Assembly (NCBI GenBank): GCA_019187225.1
Contig: JABAQQ010000017.1
Coordinates: 76,266 to 140,265 of the forward strand
Origin: Saprospiraceae bacterium
Lineage (GTDB): Bacteria; Bacteroidota; Bacteroidia; Chitinophagales; Saprospiraceae
DNA length: 64,000 nucleotides
Direction: 5' to 3'
A model generated the notes under the pieces. It searched no databases. It was not told the DNA's origin and worked only from the letters and a program-made list of their open reading frames with translations. This document shows, piece by piece, positions 51,587 through 60,748 of the stretch (position 1 is its first letter; every line of letters begins with the position of its first letter). The position numbers were made by a program, and so were the translations under genes.

Positions 51587-53122
51587 ATGGGATTCCGCTC
51601 CGCTCTTATCCGCCCTTTTGCCAAAAGCATCGCCTGGTCCATTGACCGCTGGTCGGCTGATGCGGTGGCGTGTCAGGAGAAAATTTTTCAAAATTTAACC
51701 ACGCGGGCTGCCGGTACCGCTTTCGGACGCGACTGCGATTTTGCCCGCATCCGCACGTATGACGACTTCAAAAAAGCCGTTCCCATCCGCGATTACGAGG
51801 ATTTGAAACATTACGTGGAAAGGATCAAAAACGGCGAAAAAGACGTGTTGTGGCCGGGAAAACCGGCTTATTTTGCCAAAACTTCCGGCACCACTTCCGG
51901 TGTGAAATACATTCCGATGTCGAAAGAAAGCACTCCGCTGCACTTCGGCACAGCCCGCAACGCCTCGTTCAACTATTTTGCCCGCACGGGCAACGGGCGA
52001 TGGCTCGACGGCAAAATGATCTTTCTTTCCGGCAGCCCCGAACTCGAGGAAGTGGGCGGCATCCCCACCGGACGGCTGAGCGGCATTTCCAACCACCTGG
52101 TGCCGGGTTGGTTGCGGACGAATCAATTGCCTTCCTGGAAAACGAACTGCATCGAAGACTGGGAAGAAAAACTTGAACGCATCGTGGATGAAACGGTGAA
52201 TGCCGACATGCGCCTCATTTCCGGCATCCCTCCCTGGGTGCAGATGTACTACGAACGCCTGCTCGAACGCACGGGTAAAAGCAACGTAAAAGAGATTTTC
52301 CCCAATTATTCGCTCTTCGTGTATGGCGGCGTCAATTTCGAACCATACCGCGCCAAACTCGAAGCGCTGGTGGGCGGCCCGGTGGACAGCGTGGAGACCT
52401 ACCCGGCGTCGGAGGGCTTTATCGCGTTTCAGGATGAGTTTCAAAAATCCGAAATCCGAAATCCGAAATCCGAAGTCAATCATGGTCTTTTGCTCAACGC
52501 CGACGCCGGTATGTTCTTCGAATTCGTACCCGCCGGCGAAATTTTCAATGAAAATCCGACGCGTATCTGGCTGAAAGATGTCGAAATCGGCGTGAACTAC
52601 GCCCTCGTCCTCAACACCAACGCGGGGTTGTGGGGCTACAACATCGGCGATACGGTGCAGTTTGTGAGCAAAGATCCCTACCGCATCATCGTCACGGGGC
52701 GGGTCAAACACTTCATTTCGGCATTCGGCGAACACGTCATCGGCAAGGAAGTGGAAGAGGCGCTGCTGCCCATCGCCAACGCCGCAGGCGTACGCATCGT
52801 GGAATTCACTGTGGCGCCTCAGGTCAATCCGCCCGAAGGGGGACTGCCTTATCACGAGTGGTTCATCGAATTCGACAACCCACCCGCTGACCTCGCTGCT
52901 TTTGCCGCCGATGTGGATTTGCGGATGCGCACCCAAAATATTTATTATGATGACCTGATCGCCGGAAACATCCTTCGCCCGCTGAAAATCAGGGCCATGC
53001 GCCGCGACGCGTTCCGGGAATACATGAAAAGCCAGGGAAAACTGGGCGGGCAGAACAAAGTGCCAAGGTTGTCGAATGACAGGAAGATCGCGGAGGCGCT
53101 GATCGCCTTTAAATTTGCGTAA
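51587..53122 (+). CDS. GH3 auxin-promoter-family protein (acyl-adenylating fold)
   Basis: 511 residues. ANL-superfamily motifs of the GH3 branch are visible: AKTSGTTSGVKYIPMSKE (ATP P-loop), VYGGVNFEP and YPASEGFIAFQ, LWGYNIGDTVQFVSKDPYR and VTGRVKHFISAFGEHVIGKE. Bacterial members presumably adenylate an acid and may join it to an amino acid; the substrate is not known. Residues about 286-297 (KSEIRNPKSEV) are encoded by four copies of the heptamer ATCCGAA (about 52445-52473), a repeat insertion in a surface loop that keeps the frame. The gene follows a word-repeat leader. Confidence 0.87.
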   Translation: MGFRSALIRPFAKSIAWSIDRWSADAVACQEKIFQNLTTRAAGTAFGRDCDFARIRTYDDFKKAVPIRDYEDLKHYVERIKNGEKDVLWPGKPAYFAKTSGTTSGVKYIPMSKESTPLHFGTARNASFNYFARTGNGRWLDGKMIFLSGSPELEEVGGIPTGRLSGISNHLVPGWLRTNQLPSWKTNCIEDWEEKLERIVDETVNADMRLISGIPPWVQMYYERLLERTGKSNVKEIFPNYSLFVYGGVNFEPYRAKLEALVGGPVDSVETYPASEGFIAFQDEFQKSEIRNPKSEVNHGLLLNADAGMFFEFVPAGEIFNENPTRIWLKDVEIGVNYALVLNTNAGLWGYNIGDTVQFVSKDPYRIIVTGRVKHFISAFGEHVIGKEVEEALLPIANAAGVRIVEFTVAPQVNPPEGGLPYHEWFIEFDNPPADLAAFAADVDLRMRTQNIYYDDLIAGNILRPLKIRAMRRDAFREYMKSQGKLGGQNKVPRLSNDRKIAEALIAFKFA

Positions 53123-53465
53123 GTGCGGGGGTAGCATTGATTATCACGTCGTCAGGCAACAGAAAAACCGGCTTTTTTTCCGCATTTTTCAAATATGTCA
53201 GGTAGGGAGAAGCCGCACACTCATTTGTTCTAAATTCATTTGTCTCCTTATCAACTGGCCGTTCAATATTTTTTACCGGTCAGCCGGGAAATTTTTTTTA
53301 CCAAGCAGGGGTAAAAGACTTTTTCGGAACACTTTAAAAACAACGACACATTGTCAGAACAGTGTGCGTCAAAGGAGTGACCGGAAAATCCTTCGCCAGA
53401 GTACGGCTGCAGTTGCCGAAAAGCAGGAACAGAGTAGGCAAAATCCACAAATTCGCTCAGTATCC
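53123..53465. other. AT-rich leader region without a recognised gene
   Basis: The 343 nt are open in one frame but the reading has no protein-like pattern. The segment is AT-richer than its left neighbour, has several T runs, and is the expected promoter region of the four-gene unit starting at 53466. Confidence 0.45.
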
Positions 53466-53870
53466 ATGAAATACATTTTGGCTCCTCTGTTCATAGCAGG
53501 TTGGTTTTTTCTATTTGCTTTCGAAGACTCGGCTATTTCGGCCACTGAAATGCTCATTCCTGCTCCCCACAGCCTGACACTCAGCTGGGAAAAGAGACCG
53601 CCTACGCCCAGCCAGCCTCCGGGATGTAAATTCTGCAAAGTGAAACTGACCGTCAACTCCGTTGCCGGCGCCAAACAATACGAATGGAACGTATCGGGCG
53701 ATGCCGCCGCCGGTTTTTCGAGAACGACCACCAGCACTATGCTGACGCCCTTTTCAGCCGAGCCGGGCACACTGATCGTCCGCGTACGCGCTAAAAACGG
53801 GAACCAGGTCTCCGACTGGTACGAAAAAACATTCGATGTTCAGGTGCCCGCGGACTGTTGTATCAATTAA
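53466..53870 (+). CDS. Small secreted Fn3-like protein heading the CHAT operon
   Basis: 134 residues from ATG 53466 (MKYILAPLFIAGWFFLFAFE, signal-like hydrophobic start). The mature part is a single Fn3/immunoglobulin-like domain (VNSVAGAKQYEWNVSGDAA, TLIVRVRAKNGNQVSDWYEK) with CKFCK and a terminal CC pair, so disulfides are likely. No T9SS domain. It is 15 nt upstream of the M23 peptidase gene and probably in the same operon. Role unknown; an envelope partner of the peptidase is possible. Confidence 0.6.
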   Translation: MKYILAPLFIAGWFFLFAFEDSAISATEMLIPAPHSLTLSWEKRPPTPSQPPGCKFCKVKLTVNSVAGAKQYEWNVSGDAAAGFSRTTTSTMLTPFSAEPGTLIVRVRAKNGNQVSDWYEKTFDVQVPADCCIN

Positions 53871-53885
53871 ACCCACTGTTTTATA

Positions 53886-55529
53886 ATGAAATCAATCATT
53901 CTACTGATTAATTGTTTTGTCTTTACGGGCATTGCCTTCGCTCAAAATGCCCCCGAACGAACGCCCGACGGCGGCGGCGAATATGTCACTGAGAACGCGC
54001 CTTGTATAACACCGGACGAAAGAAAACAAATTGAAGCCATGCTCGCCGCCAACATAAAGCAGTTGCGCAAAGACGGCCGCCTGCACGCAGTCATCGACCG
54101 CTCCATTGTCGCATTCGACTGGCCTCTGCAGGCCGCCGGGCCTCTGGGTTACAACAGTTATTACGCGATCAACAACTACGTGGATCAGAATACCGGCGGA
54201 GGCATCCAGGATTACAACTGCGGCACGCGTTCCTACGACGGGCACCAGGGGATAGACATCGACACCTGGCCTTTCCCCTGGAACATGGTTGCCAATAATT
54301 CGGTGGAAGTGATCGCTGCGGCAGACGGCACCATCATCGCCAAACAGGACGGCAACAACGACAACCACTGCTCCTGTTCGGGCAACTGGAACGCCGTGTA
54401 CGTCCAGCACGCCGACGGTTCCATCGCCTGGTACGGCCACATGAAAAAAAACTCGCTGACCTCAAAATCGGTGGGAGAGACCGTCACTACGGGCGAGTAC
54501 CTCGGTGTGGTGGCCAGCTCCGGTTGCTCCACCCAACCGCACCTGCACTTTGAAGTGTATGAAGCCCTGCCCTACCAGTTCAACAACCTCATCGAACCAT
54601 TCGAAGGCAGTTGCAACGCGATGAATGCGCAGTCCTGGTGGGCGGCACAAAAACCTTATCGCGAACCCACGCTCAACGCCAACCTGACCCACGATGCAGT
54701 GCCGGTACACGGCTGCCCGGCCGGCAATGAAATTCCCCATTTCTCGAACGCTTTCGATGCAGGCGCGACGGCCTATTTCGCGGCTTACTACCACGATCAG
54801 CTGGTCAACCACGTATCCAATCTCGTCATCCGCAAGCCGGACGGCACCGTATGGAATTCCTGGAACCACACTTCCCCGAATACCTACACCAAATCATGGT
54901 GGTACTGGATCTGGACACTGCCCGCCAACGGGCCCAACGGCACCTGGAAATGGGAAGTCACCTACCAGGGACAGACGCATATCCACAACTTCACGGTGTC
55001 GGGCGCCGCTCCGGTGGAACTGACCCGTTTTGAAGCGCGTCGAACCGGCGACGGTCAGGTACTACTCATCTGGGAAACGGATTCCGAAAAGGACAATGAT
55101 TATTTTGCGATCGAACGCAGCGGCAACGGGAGCGATTTTGCAACAATCGGAAAGGCGCCCGGCAAAGGCACTTCACAGGATAAGCAGCAATATCGCTACA
55201 CGGACAGCGATCCCTTGCCGGGTATCAATTATTACCGCCTGCGCCAGGTGGACTTCGACGGCAAAACGGAATACTCGAACGTAGTGAATGTGCACATGGA
55301 AAAAAAATACTTTTCCATTGCCCCCAATCCTGCTTCCGGTGTCGTCCGCATTCTGGGCAATACGGAGGCTATCGAATCCGTAGCAGTTATGGATGCGCGG
55401 GGGCAAATACTGCGGCGAACCGGTGCTGCTGTCCCTGTCATTGATCTTTCCGGTTATCCGGCCGGCATCTATGTTATTGAGATCACAAGCCCTGCGGGAA
55501 AAGAGAGGGTTAAAGTAGTAAAAAAATGA
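53886..55529 (+). CDS. Secreted M23 endopeptidase with T9SS sorting domain
   Basis: 547 residues, signal peptide to AFAQ. The M23/lysostaphin-like domain (about 115-230) has the zinc motifs HQGIDID and HLHFEVYE, so it should cut peptidoglycan cross-links or Gly-rich peptides. A beta-sandwich follows (about 250-365), then the Fn3-like cassette also seen in the L-domain proteins (PVELTRFEARRTG, INYYRLRQVDFDGKTEYSN) and the T9SS end (FSIAPNPASGVVRI). Its TGA overlaps the ATG of the next gene (ATGA), indicating translational coupling to the membrane protein and, through it, to the CHAT protease. Confidence 0.9.
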   Translation: MKSIILLINCFVFTGIAFAQNAPERTPDGGGEYVTENAPCITPDERKQIEAMLAANIKQLRKDGRLHAVIDRSIVAFDWPLQAAGPLGYNSYYAINNYVDQNTGGGIQDYNCGTRSYDGHQGIDIDTWPFPWNMVANNSVEVIAAADGTIIAKQDGNNDNHCSCSGNWNAVYVQHADGSIAWYGHMKKNSLTSKSVGETVTTGEYLGVVASSGCSTQPHLHFEVYEALPYQFNNLIEPFEGSCNAMNAQSWWAAQKPYREPTLNANLTHDAVPVHGCPAGNEIPHFSNAFDAGATAYFAAYYHDQLVNHVSNLVIRKPDGTVWNSWNHTSPNTYTKSWWYWIWTLPANGPNGTWKWEVTYQGQTHIHNFTVSGAAPVELTRFEARRTGDGQVLLIWETDSEKDNDYFAIERSGNGSDFATIGKAPGKGTSQDKQQYRYTDSDPLPGINYYRLRQVDFDGKTEYSNVVNVHMEKKYFSIAPNPASGVVRILGNTEAIESVAVMDARGQILRRTGAAVPVIDLSGYPAGIYVIEITSPAGKERVKVVKK

Positions 55530-56953
55530 AAACGAAAACCTTGTCCATGAAAACAGTAAACTCTCTAAATACACCTCCTTTTTTGCAAAAAATAACAGGC
55601 ATAGTTCATCTCATCCTTAAAAACATCCCCTTTGCTGTGGTTGCTGTATTCTTTCTGTGGGGATGCGGGAATGCCGGCACTTTCTACAATCGATCAATAC
55701 AAGGAACCCTACTCATTCCCAGGGACTCCAATTCGTTCTTAATCAGGATAAATGATACAACGTGTATATATCCTTTAAATGCGATTGCGGACACTTCTAT
55801 CAGTGCAGGTGAGATAGTTGATGTACTATATAATGCCGGCAGCGTTGATTTTCACAAGCCTCCCAAGGATACGATACTGATTGGCTCAAAGAAAGAATGG
55901 TTGTATAAAACGGAAATAAAAATAAGGAAAAAGATGTACAACGATTTGAATTTTGTTTTAGGCTGGTTGCAAATGGCTATCTCACTTTTTGTCATTTGTA
56001 TCACCTTCTCGGTTTGGATCATATTTCACTCAAAAAATCATCAAAATGAAAATCTGCAGGAGTTTATCGACCGTCTCAGAAAGGACAGGGGGATTGTTTA
56101 TATTAACCTTGCGTTGTTTTTTTGGGCGGCTATTGGGCTGATCCAGATTTATGCTCCCAATAGCGGCACAAAGGAAATAATGGTCAGAATATTCTCTATT
56201 TCGAACAACCTGCTTTTCGTCCTTTCTTTTCCTCATTTCAATCACAGCGTAAGTCATTTTAAACGAAATAAGTGGTTATATGACATGGTTGCAGTGCTTT
56301 TATCTATCGTTACTGTGATCATTTTTTATAAGCTTATGACTGGTGATGCAACAAGCGCCCTGGCCCTGAAAAATTTTGATATTCTTTATTCTGTGTTTGT
56401 TCTGGCAACATTTGGGTATATTTTGCACCGTTCGTTTTCAGTCCGGAAATTTAAGTTTATCTCGAAGTTGGCGGTAATATTAGTGCTCGGCGCTATATTG
56501 GCTCAAATATCACCGCATATAGCGGGGATGTCCGTTGTTTTGGGCAACTTTCAGCAAATTAACTATTATACGACATTCGTCATGATAACGACAATGCTGG
56601 TGGCCCTTATGTTCAGTTGGTATAATGAGCAACGAGAGGACGCCATAAATGAAAGTTATGTTGATCTTCAGGCTTTTATACTGGATGATTCGAACAGCAA
56701 TAAGAGTAAAAATACCTTTTTGTCGAATGTAAACTCAAAGGGAGAGATCGAGCTTGTTCTGAACGCGTTGTTCACCGTAATACATGATCAGAATAGCAAA
56801 AACGAACTGGTTATTATCAGAAGCAATTTTATCCAGGTAAAAAAAGACTTTCATTTGAACAAAATAAACTATGCGGAATATATGAGTTACCGAAGTAAAT
56901 ATTGCGGGGCCTTACAAGAAATTATTAACAAAAAATACCCGTTATCAGACTAA
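55526..56953 (+). CDS. Polytopic membrane protein with EAD-like cytosolic tail
   Basis: 475 residues. N-terminus with a possible lipobox (FFLWGCGN) and a small beta-rich outside domain (about 55-130). Seven hydrophobic helices follow (for example FVLGWLQMAISLFVICITF, YINLALFFWAAIGLIQIY, MVAVLLSIVTVIIFYKL, ISKLAVILVLGAILAQI). The last 70 residues (GEIELVLNALFTVIHDQN, SNFIQVKKDFHLNKINYAEY, GALQEIINKK) resemble small helical effector-associated domains (EAD11-like), which in bacterial conflict systems bind caspase-like or STAND partners. ATGA overlap with the M23 gene upstream and TAATG overlap with the TPR-CHAT gene downstream. Base composition is strikingly AT-rich (line 56281-56340: 20 of 60 G/C), suggesting transfer. 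EAD assignment is by pattern only. Confidence 0.65.
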   Translation: MKTKTLSMKTVNSLNTPPFLQKITGIVHLILKNIPFAVVAVFFLWGCGNAGTFYNRSIQGTLLIPRDSNSFLIRINDTTCIYPLNAIADTSISAGEIVDVLYNAGSVDFHKPPKDTILIGSKKEWLYKTEIKIRKKMYNDLNFVLGWLQMAISLFVICITFSVWIIFHSKNHQNENLQEFIDRLRKDRGIVYINLALFFWAAIGLIQIYAPNSGTKEIMVRIFSISNNLLFVLSFPHFNHSVSHFKRNKWLYDMVAVLLSIVTVIIFYKLMTGDATSALALKNFDILYSVFVLATFGYILHRSFSVRKFKFISKLAVILVLGAILAQISPHIAGMSVVLGNFQQINYYTTFVMITTMLVALMFSWYNEQREDAINESYVDLQAFILDDSNSNKSKNTFLSNVNSKGEIELVLNALFTVIHDQNSKNELVIIRSNFIQVKKDFHLNKINYAEYMSYRSKYCGALQEIINKKYPLSD

Positions 56954-59835
56954 TGCCGCCGGAGAACAACCATTTTTGTATACCGCTGATTGTTATTTCT
57001 GGCTTCTTTTTGGGGGCGCTGTTCCTGCCTCTAAGTCTCACTCCCAATCCCGATTTTGTCAAAAAAGAAGCCGCCATCAAACAGCAGATCAGGGAGCATC
57101 GCCCCGACAGCGCTGTTGTGCTTGCCAATGCCCTGTTGAGCGAACTCCGGCTTCAAACGCCGGCGCCCGGATTTAAAATAGCCCGGATACTTTACCTGCG
57201 CGGCCATGCCCAACGCGACCGCCGGCAGTGGGGTGCCGCGCTGACTGACTTCCGCGAAGCGGCCATGCTTGTCGAGCGCATTCCTGCTCCCGCGACGGAT
57301 ACTTTGCTGGCCGACATTTACCTGCACGCGGGACTTACATACGGACAAATACCCCTGTTCGACAGCTCGGAATGGTACCAGCGCCGGTCGCTCGGCATGC
57401 GCGCCCGCTTGTATGGCGCCGAAAGCCCTGAAGTTGCCGCAGCGCTCAACAATCTGGCCGGACTGTACGCCGGCAGGTCAGCTGTTGACAGTTCTACGGC
57501 TATTCGTCTGCGCGCGCTCCGTATCGCCGAAAAACATCCCGGCCAAACCAATCTCTGCCTGCGCATTTGCAACAACCTGGCTTTGTTGTACCAGGGCGCG
57601 GAAGATTATGAAAAAGCGCGTCTCTACTACGAGCGGGCGGAAGGCTATGCCCACGAATCGGGCGCGCCGGAAATACAGGCGGTGGTGGACGATAATTTTT
57701 CCGTTTTTCTCAGTCAGTTCAGGCAATACGCCGCCGCCGCTGTATACGCCCGCCGCGCCGATGCATATTACCGGACCGTCCGCGACACACCCCGTCTGTT
57801 CGACCATTTTCGTCCGCGGGCGGCATACTTCAGAAATTGCGGAAATACCGATTCCGCTATGATATCTAACCATTTGCAGTTGACGGCCTTGCAACGCCAA
57901 AAACCCGTTAACCAAACGCTGCTGGCCCACACCTGGGCCGAACGGGCCGACGACTATTGGGCATTGCAACAGTACGACCGCTGTTATGAGGCCTGGGAAC
58001 AAGCCATAACCATCGAACGCGGTATTTTCGGGGAACAATTTTCGATGCTTCGCATCGGTTATCGCAGGCAGGGACTTTGTCAGAAAGCATTGGGCAATCC
58101 CGATCAGGCGTTGGCCCTTTTCCACAAATCCTTGCTGTCGAACAACTTCGGGCAGAAAAACATCGCCGCGCTCGTGCAACCGATGGAAGCTTGTCGCACT
58201 TTCCTGGAAGCGGGAAAGCTGTGTTCCGAGCAAAACCGCCTGCACGAAAGTCTGGCATTTTTCCAACTCGCCGACAGCGCCTTACAGCTACAGCGCCGGA
58301 GGCTCAGCGACCCGACGTCGAAGGAAAAATTTGCCACCATGGCGCGCGACATTTGCGAGAATGGCCTCGAAGCCTGCTGGCGACTGTATCAGCAAGGGCG
58401 CGATACGGCATTCGCAAGGGCAGCCCTGCGCTTTATGGAACACACCAGAAGCCTGGAACTGCTGGAGGCGACCCGCCGGCTCGAAGCCGGTGTGCAGGCG
58501 GGCATTGATCCCCAATGGCTGATGCTGGAGGATTCGCTCCAACGCGAGATCAGCGCGCTTGCGCAGGTTGATTTTCCTTTGGATGCACCTCCGCAGTATC
58601 GCGATGCCGCCAATCGCCGCCTGTTCGAACTGAAAGCCCGTTACGAACAACTTCTGGATGATTTTAAAAACACCTACAAGCATTACCATGACCTTCAATT
58701 CGGACAGGCGACGGTAGAAGCAGATGTATTGGTTGCTTATTGTCAGCGTTCGCAACGGACCATTCTGAATTATTTTCAGGGAAAAACAAAGCTTTACATC
58801 CTTACCGTTCATCCCGGAGGCACGACATTCCATGCCCGGGATATTTCCTCGTCCCAAATGGATGAAACCGTGCGCCATTTCCGGATGAGTATTTCCCGTT
58901 CGCCCGCCGAGGTATCTGAAAGCGAGTTGATGGCCCATACGGAGACCTATCTCCAAACCGGTGTGCAACTGCACCGCTGGCTGCTCGACCCGGTCAGGGA
59001 TCTGCTCCTGCCTGAAGGCCGGGTGGTAGTGATCGCCGACGGGAGCATCGGTTACCTGCCTTTTGAGACCTTGCTCGATTCGATGCCAGTGCCGGAAAAA
59101 AGGCTGCGCTACCACGTTTTTCCCTATTCCATGCGCCGGTACTCTTTTTCGTATTGTTTCTCCGCCACCTTGTTGCGTCAAATGGAGGATCGGAACGTGC
59201 ACCCTTCGCAAGGTTTTTTAGGAGTGGAGCCCTTTCAAACCAACGGAAAGCGAGGCCACACTTTTAGACTGCCGTTGTTGTTCCACGGGCCGGAACCGGG
59301 AGAGGTGGACGCACTCGCGCAAAAACTCGGCGGCATTAAATTGCTCGGTGAAGAAGCCGGAAAAGAGCAGTTCCTGCGCGTATGCGGATCCTATCGTATA
59401 CTTCATATCGCCACACACGGATTCGCCGACCAGGCCGATACGCGCCGTTCGTGGTTGATGCTGCTTTCGGTCCGAGGTGAAATGCTGCGTTTGTGGGAAA
59501 TTTATGCCTTAAGACTCCAGGCCGAGATGGTCGTGTTGAGCGCCTGCGAATCCGGCCTGGGGCCACTGCATCAAACCGAAGGCGTGCTTTCACTGGGGCG
59601 CGGTTTCGCCTATGCGGGCGCCAAAAGCATCGTAGCAACCTTATGGCAGGTGCCGGCCAAGCAATCAAGCGAACTCATGCGGGATTTCTACGACGGATTG
59701 CTGGATGGGAAGGAAAAGGACCGGGCTTTACAGCATGCGCAAAAGCAGTTCCTGCAAACGCATAAATTGATGGATGCGCATCCTTATTACTGGGCGGGAT
59801 ATACCGTGACAGGAGCTGTGCGAAATTTATTTTGA
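56953..59835 (+). CDS. TPR-CHAT caspase-like protease
   Basis: 960 residues. Starts with a hydrophobic segment (CIPLIVISGFFLGALFLPL, signal or anchor). About 60-430 is a TPR solenoid (ALTDFREAAMLVERI, AALNNLAGLYAGRSAVDSST, NNLALLYQGAEDYEKARLYY). Helical linker about 440-620. CHAT protease domain about 640-960 with the catalytic His in ILHIATHGFAD (H822) and Cys in VVLSACESGLG (C865), then GFAYAGAKSIVATLWQVP and YWAGYTVTG. Both residues are intact, so an active clan-CD Cys protease is expected. ATG overlaps the previous stop (TAATG). Its 3' end overlaps that of the convergent anti-sigma-like gene by 9 nt. Likely cytosolic face if the first helix is an anchor; orientation is not determined. Confidence 0.9.
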   Translation: MPPENNHFCIPLIVISGFFLGALFLPLSLTPNPDFVKKEAAIKQQIREHRPDSAVVLANALLSELRLQTPAPGFKIARILYLRGHAQRDRRQWGAALTDFREAAMLVERIPAPATDTLLADIYLHAGLTYGQIPLFDSSEWYQRRSLGMRARLYGAESPEVAAALNNLAGLYAGRSAVDSSTAIRLRALRIAEKHPGQTNLCLRICNNLALLYQGAEDYEKARLYYERAEGYAHESGAPEIQAVVDDNFSVFLSQFRQYAAAAVYARRADAYYRTVRDTPRLFDHFRPRAAYFRNCGNTDSAMISNHLQLTALQRQKPVNQTLLAHTWAERADDYWALQQYDRCYEAWEQAITIERGIFGEQFSMLRIGYRRQGLCQKALGNPDQALALFHKSLLSNNFGQKNIAALVQPMEACRTFLEAGKLCSEQNRLHESLAFFQLADSALQLQRRRLSDPTSKEKFATMARDICENGLEACWRLYQQGRDTAFARAALRFMEHTRSLELLEATRRLEAGVQAGIDPQWLMLEDSLQREISALAQVDFPLDAPPQYRDAANRRLFELKARYEQLLDDFKNTYKHYHDLQFGQATVEADVLVAYCQRSQRTILNYFQGKTKLYILTVHPGGTTFHARDISSSQMDETVRHFRMSISRSPAEVSESELMAHTETYLQTGVQLHRWLLDPVRDLLLPEGRVVVIADGSIGYLPFETLLDSMPVPEKRLRYHVFPYSMRRYSFSYCFSATLLRQMEDRNVHPSQGFLGVEPFQTNGKRGHTFRLPLLFHGPEPGEVDALAQKLGGIKLLGEEAGKEQFLRVCGSYRILHIATHGFADQADTRRSWLMLLSVRGEMLRLWEIYALRLQAEMVVLSACESGLGPLHQTEGVLSLGRGFAYAGAKSIVATLWQVPAKQSSELMRDFYDGLLDGKEKDRALQHAQKQFLQTHKLMDAHPYYWAGYTVTGAVRNLF

Positions 59836-60714
59836 GTCGAACAACTTTTTGTTTTTCAGCAACTTGTCATGTGCGGGATGCTCATTATCTCTGCTGATCT
59901 TTTCATAAAGCACTGTAAAATCGCGGGTATGCTGTTCAGGCAGGGCAAAATAACAAAGCAGGAGGTTCCATTCTCCACCCTCCTTGAAGGGGGCGGGAAT
60001 ACTTTCTAAAACTCTGATAGCAGCCTCTAAATCGCGGTTCTGCAGGTACAACGCGCCGAGCAATTGTTTTCTTCGATTGGAACGCCCTGTGTCGGTTTGG
60101 AGCAGGCGCTGGGCAAGGGAAATGGCTTGTTCGAGGTTTTTCTGTTGGTAAGCCGATTCGATATCCCGCAATTGTTGATTCACGGAGGCGTCTTCGCGTG
60201 AGGCATCGTTGCGTTTTTCAAATTCGTCGAAAGAAGGAGGGTCGGATAGTTCGAGCGCCAAAGCAAATCGGGGAAGCGGAGACAGACCGGATGGCGCTCC
60301 GTTCCGTTGCTTTGGTTCCGATGTGCCGGCCTGGGGAGCCGGCAAAACAGGCGCCTGCCCGGATGAAGTATCGGATGCCACCGGAGCGGCGGAAGGAGCG
60401 GCTTTTATGGTATCCTGCGGGGGAGAAACGTTGCGCATTACCCACCAAACTACACATGTCAGAACGAGCACAGCGATCAGACCGGTCAGCAGGTAGCGCT
60501 CCCGTGTTTTTTTCTCCTTTTTCCACCGCTCCATTTGTTGTTCTAATTGTTGGTCGCCAAGGGTTTCCATCACCAGTTTTTCCGCTTTCTGAAACCGGAG
60601 TTCCACTTTTAGTTCTGGATTTCGGAGCAGCTCGGCCTCAAAATCTTCCCGTTCCTGCGGCGTCATCAGACCGCGGACATATTTTTCTGCCTGTTGTAAA
60701 TATTCGTGTTGCAT
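59827..60714 (-). CDS. Single-pass anti-sigma-like protein with C-terminal TPR-like part
   Basis: 295 residues. The N-terminal 60 residues (EYLQQAEKYVRGLMTPQERE, DFEAELLRNPELKVELRFQ) match the helical cytosolic region of anti-sigma/FecR-type regulators in Bacteroidota (EKYxxGxLTxEExxxFExxL). One TM helix (YLLTGLIAVLVLTCVVWWVM, about 74-93) is followed by a Pro/Ala/Ser-rich linker and a helical TPR-like end (about 185-260; IESAYQQKNLEQAISLAQRL, LLGALYLQNRDLEAAIRVLE). It begins 34 nt after the sigma-factor stop, so it is the probable partner of that sigma factor. It converges with, and may be a substrate of, the CHAT protease (inference). Confidence 0.7.
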   Translation of the reverse strand: MQHEYLQQAEKYVRGLMTPQEREDFEAELLRNPELKVELRFQKAEKLVMETLGDQQLEQQMERWKKEKKTRERYLLTGLIAVLVLTCVVWWVMRNVSPPQDTIKAAPSAAPVASDTSSGQAPVLPAPQAGTSEPKQRNGAPSGLSPLPRFALALELSDPPSFDEFEKRNDASREDASVNQQLRDIESAYQQKNLEQAISLAQRLLQTDTGRSNRRKQLLGALYLQNRDLEAAIRVLESIPAPFKEGGEWNLLLCYFALPEQHTRDFTVLYEKISRDNEHPAHDKLLKNKKLFDSK

Positions 60715-60748
60715 GGATTGTATGCGGATTGGGCAAATCGTGCGTGGA

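Noticed and set aside
56953-59835. TPR-CHAT gene as part of a type III-E CRISPR system
   Set aside because: No gRAMP (Cas7-11) gene, no repeat array and no Csx30/31 by pattern in the window; the protein also begins with a hydrophobic helix.
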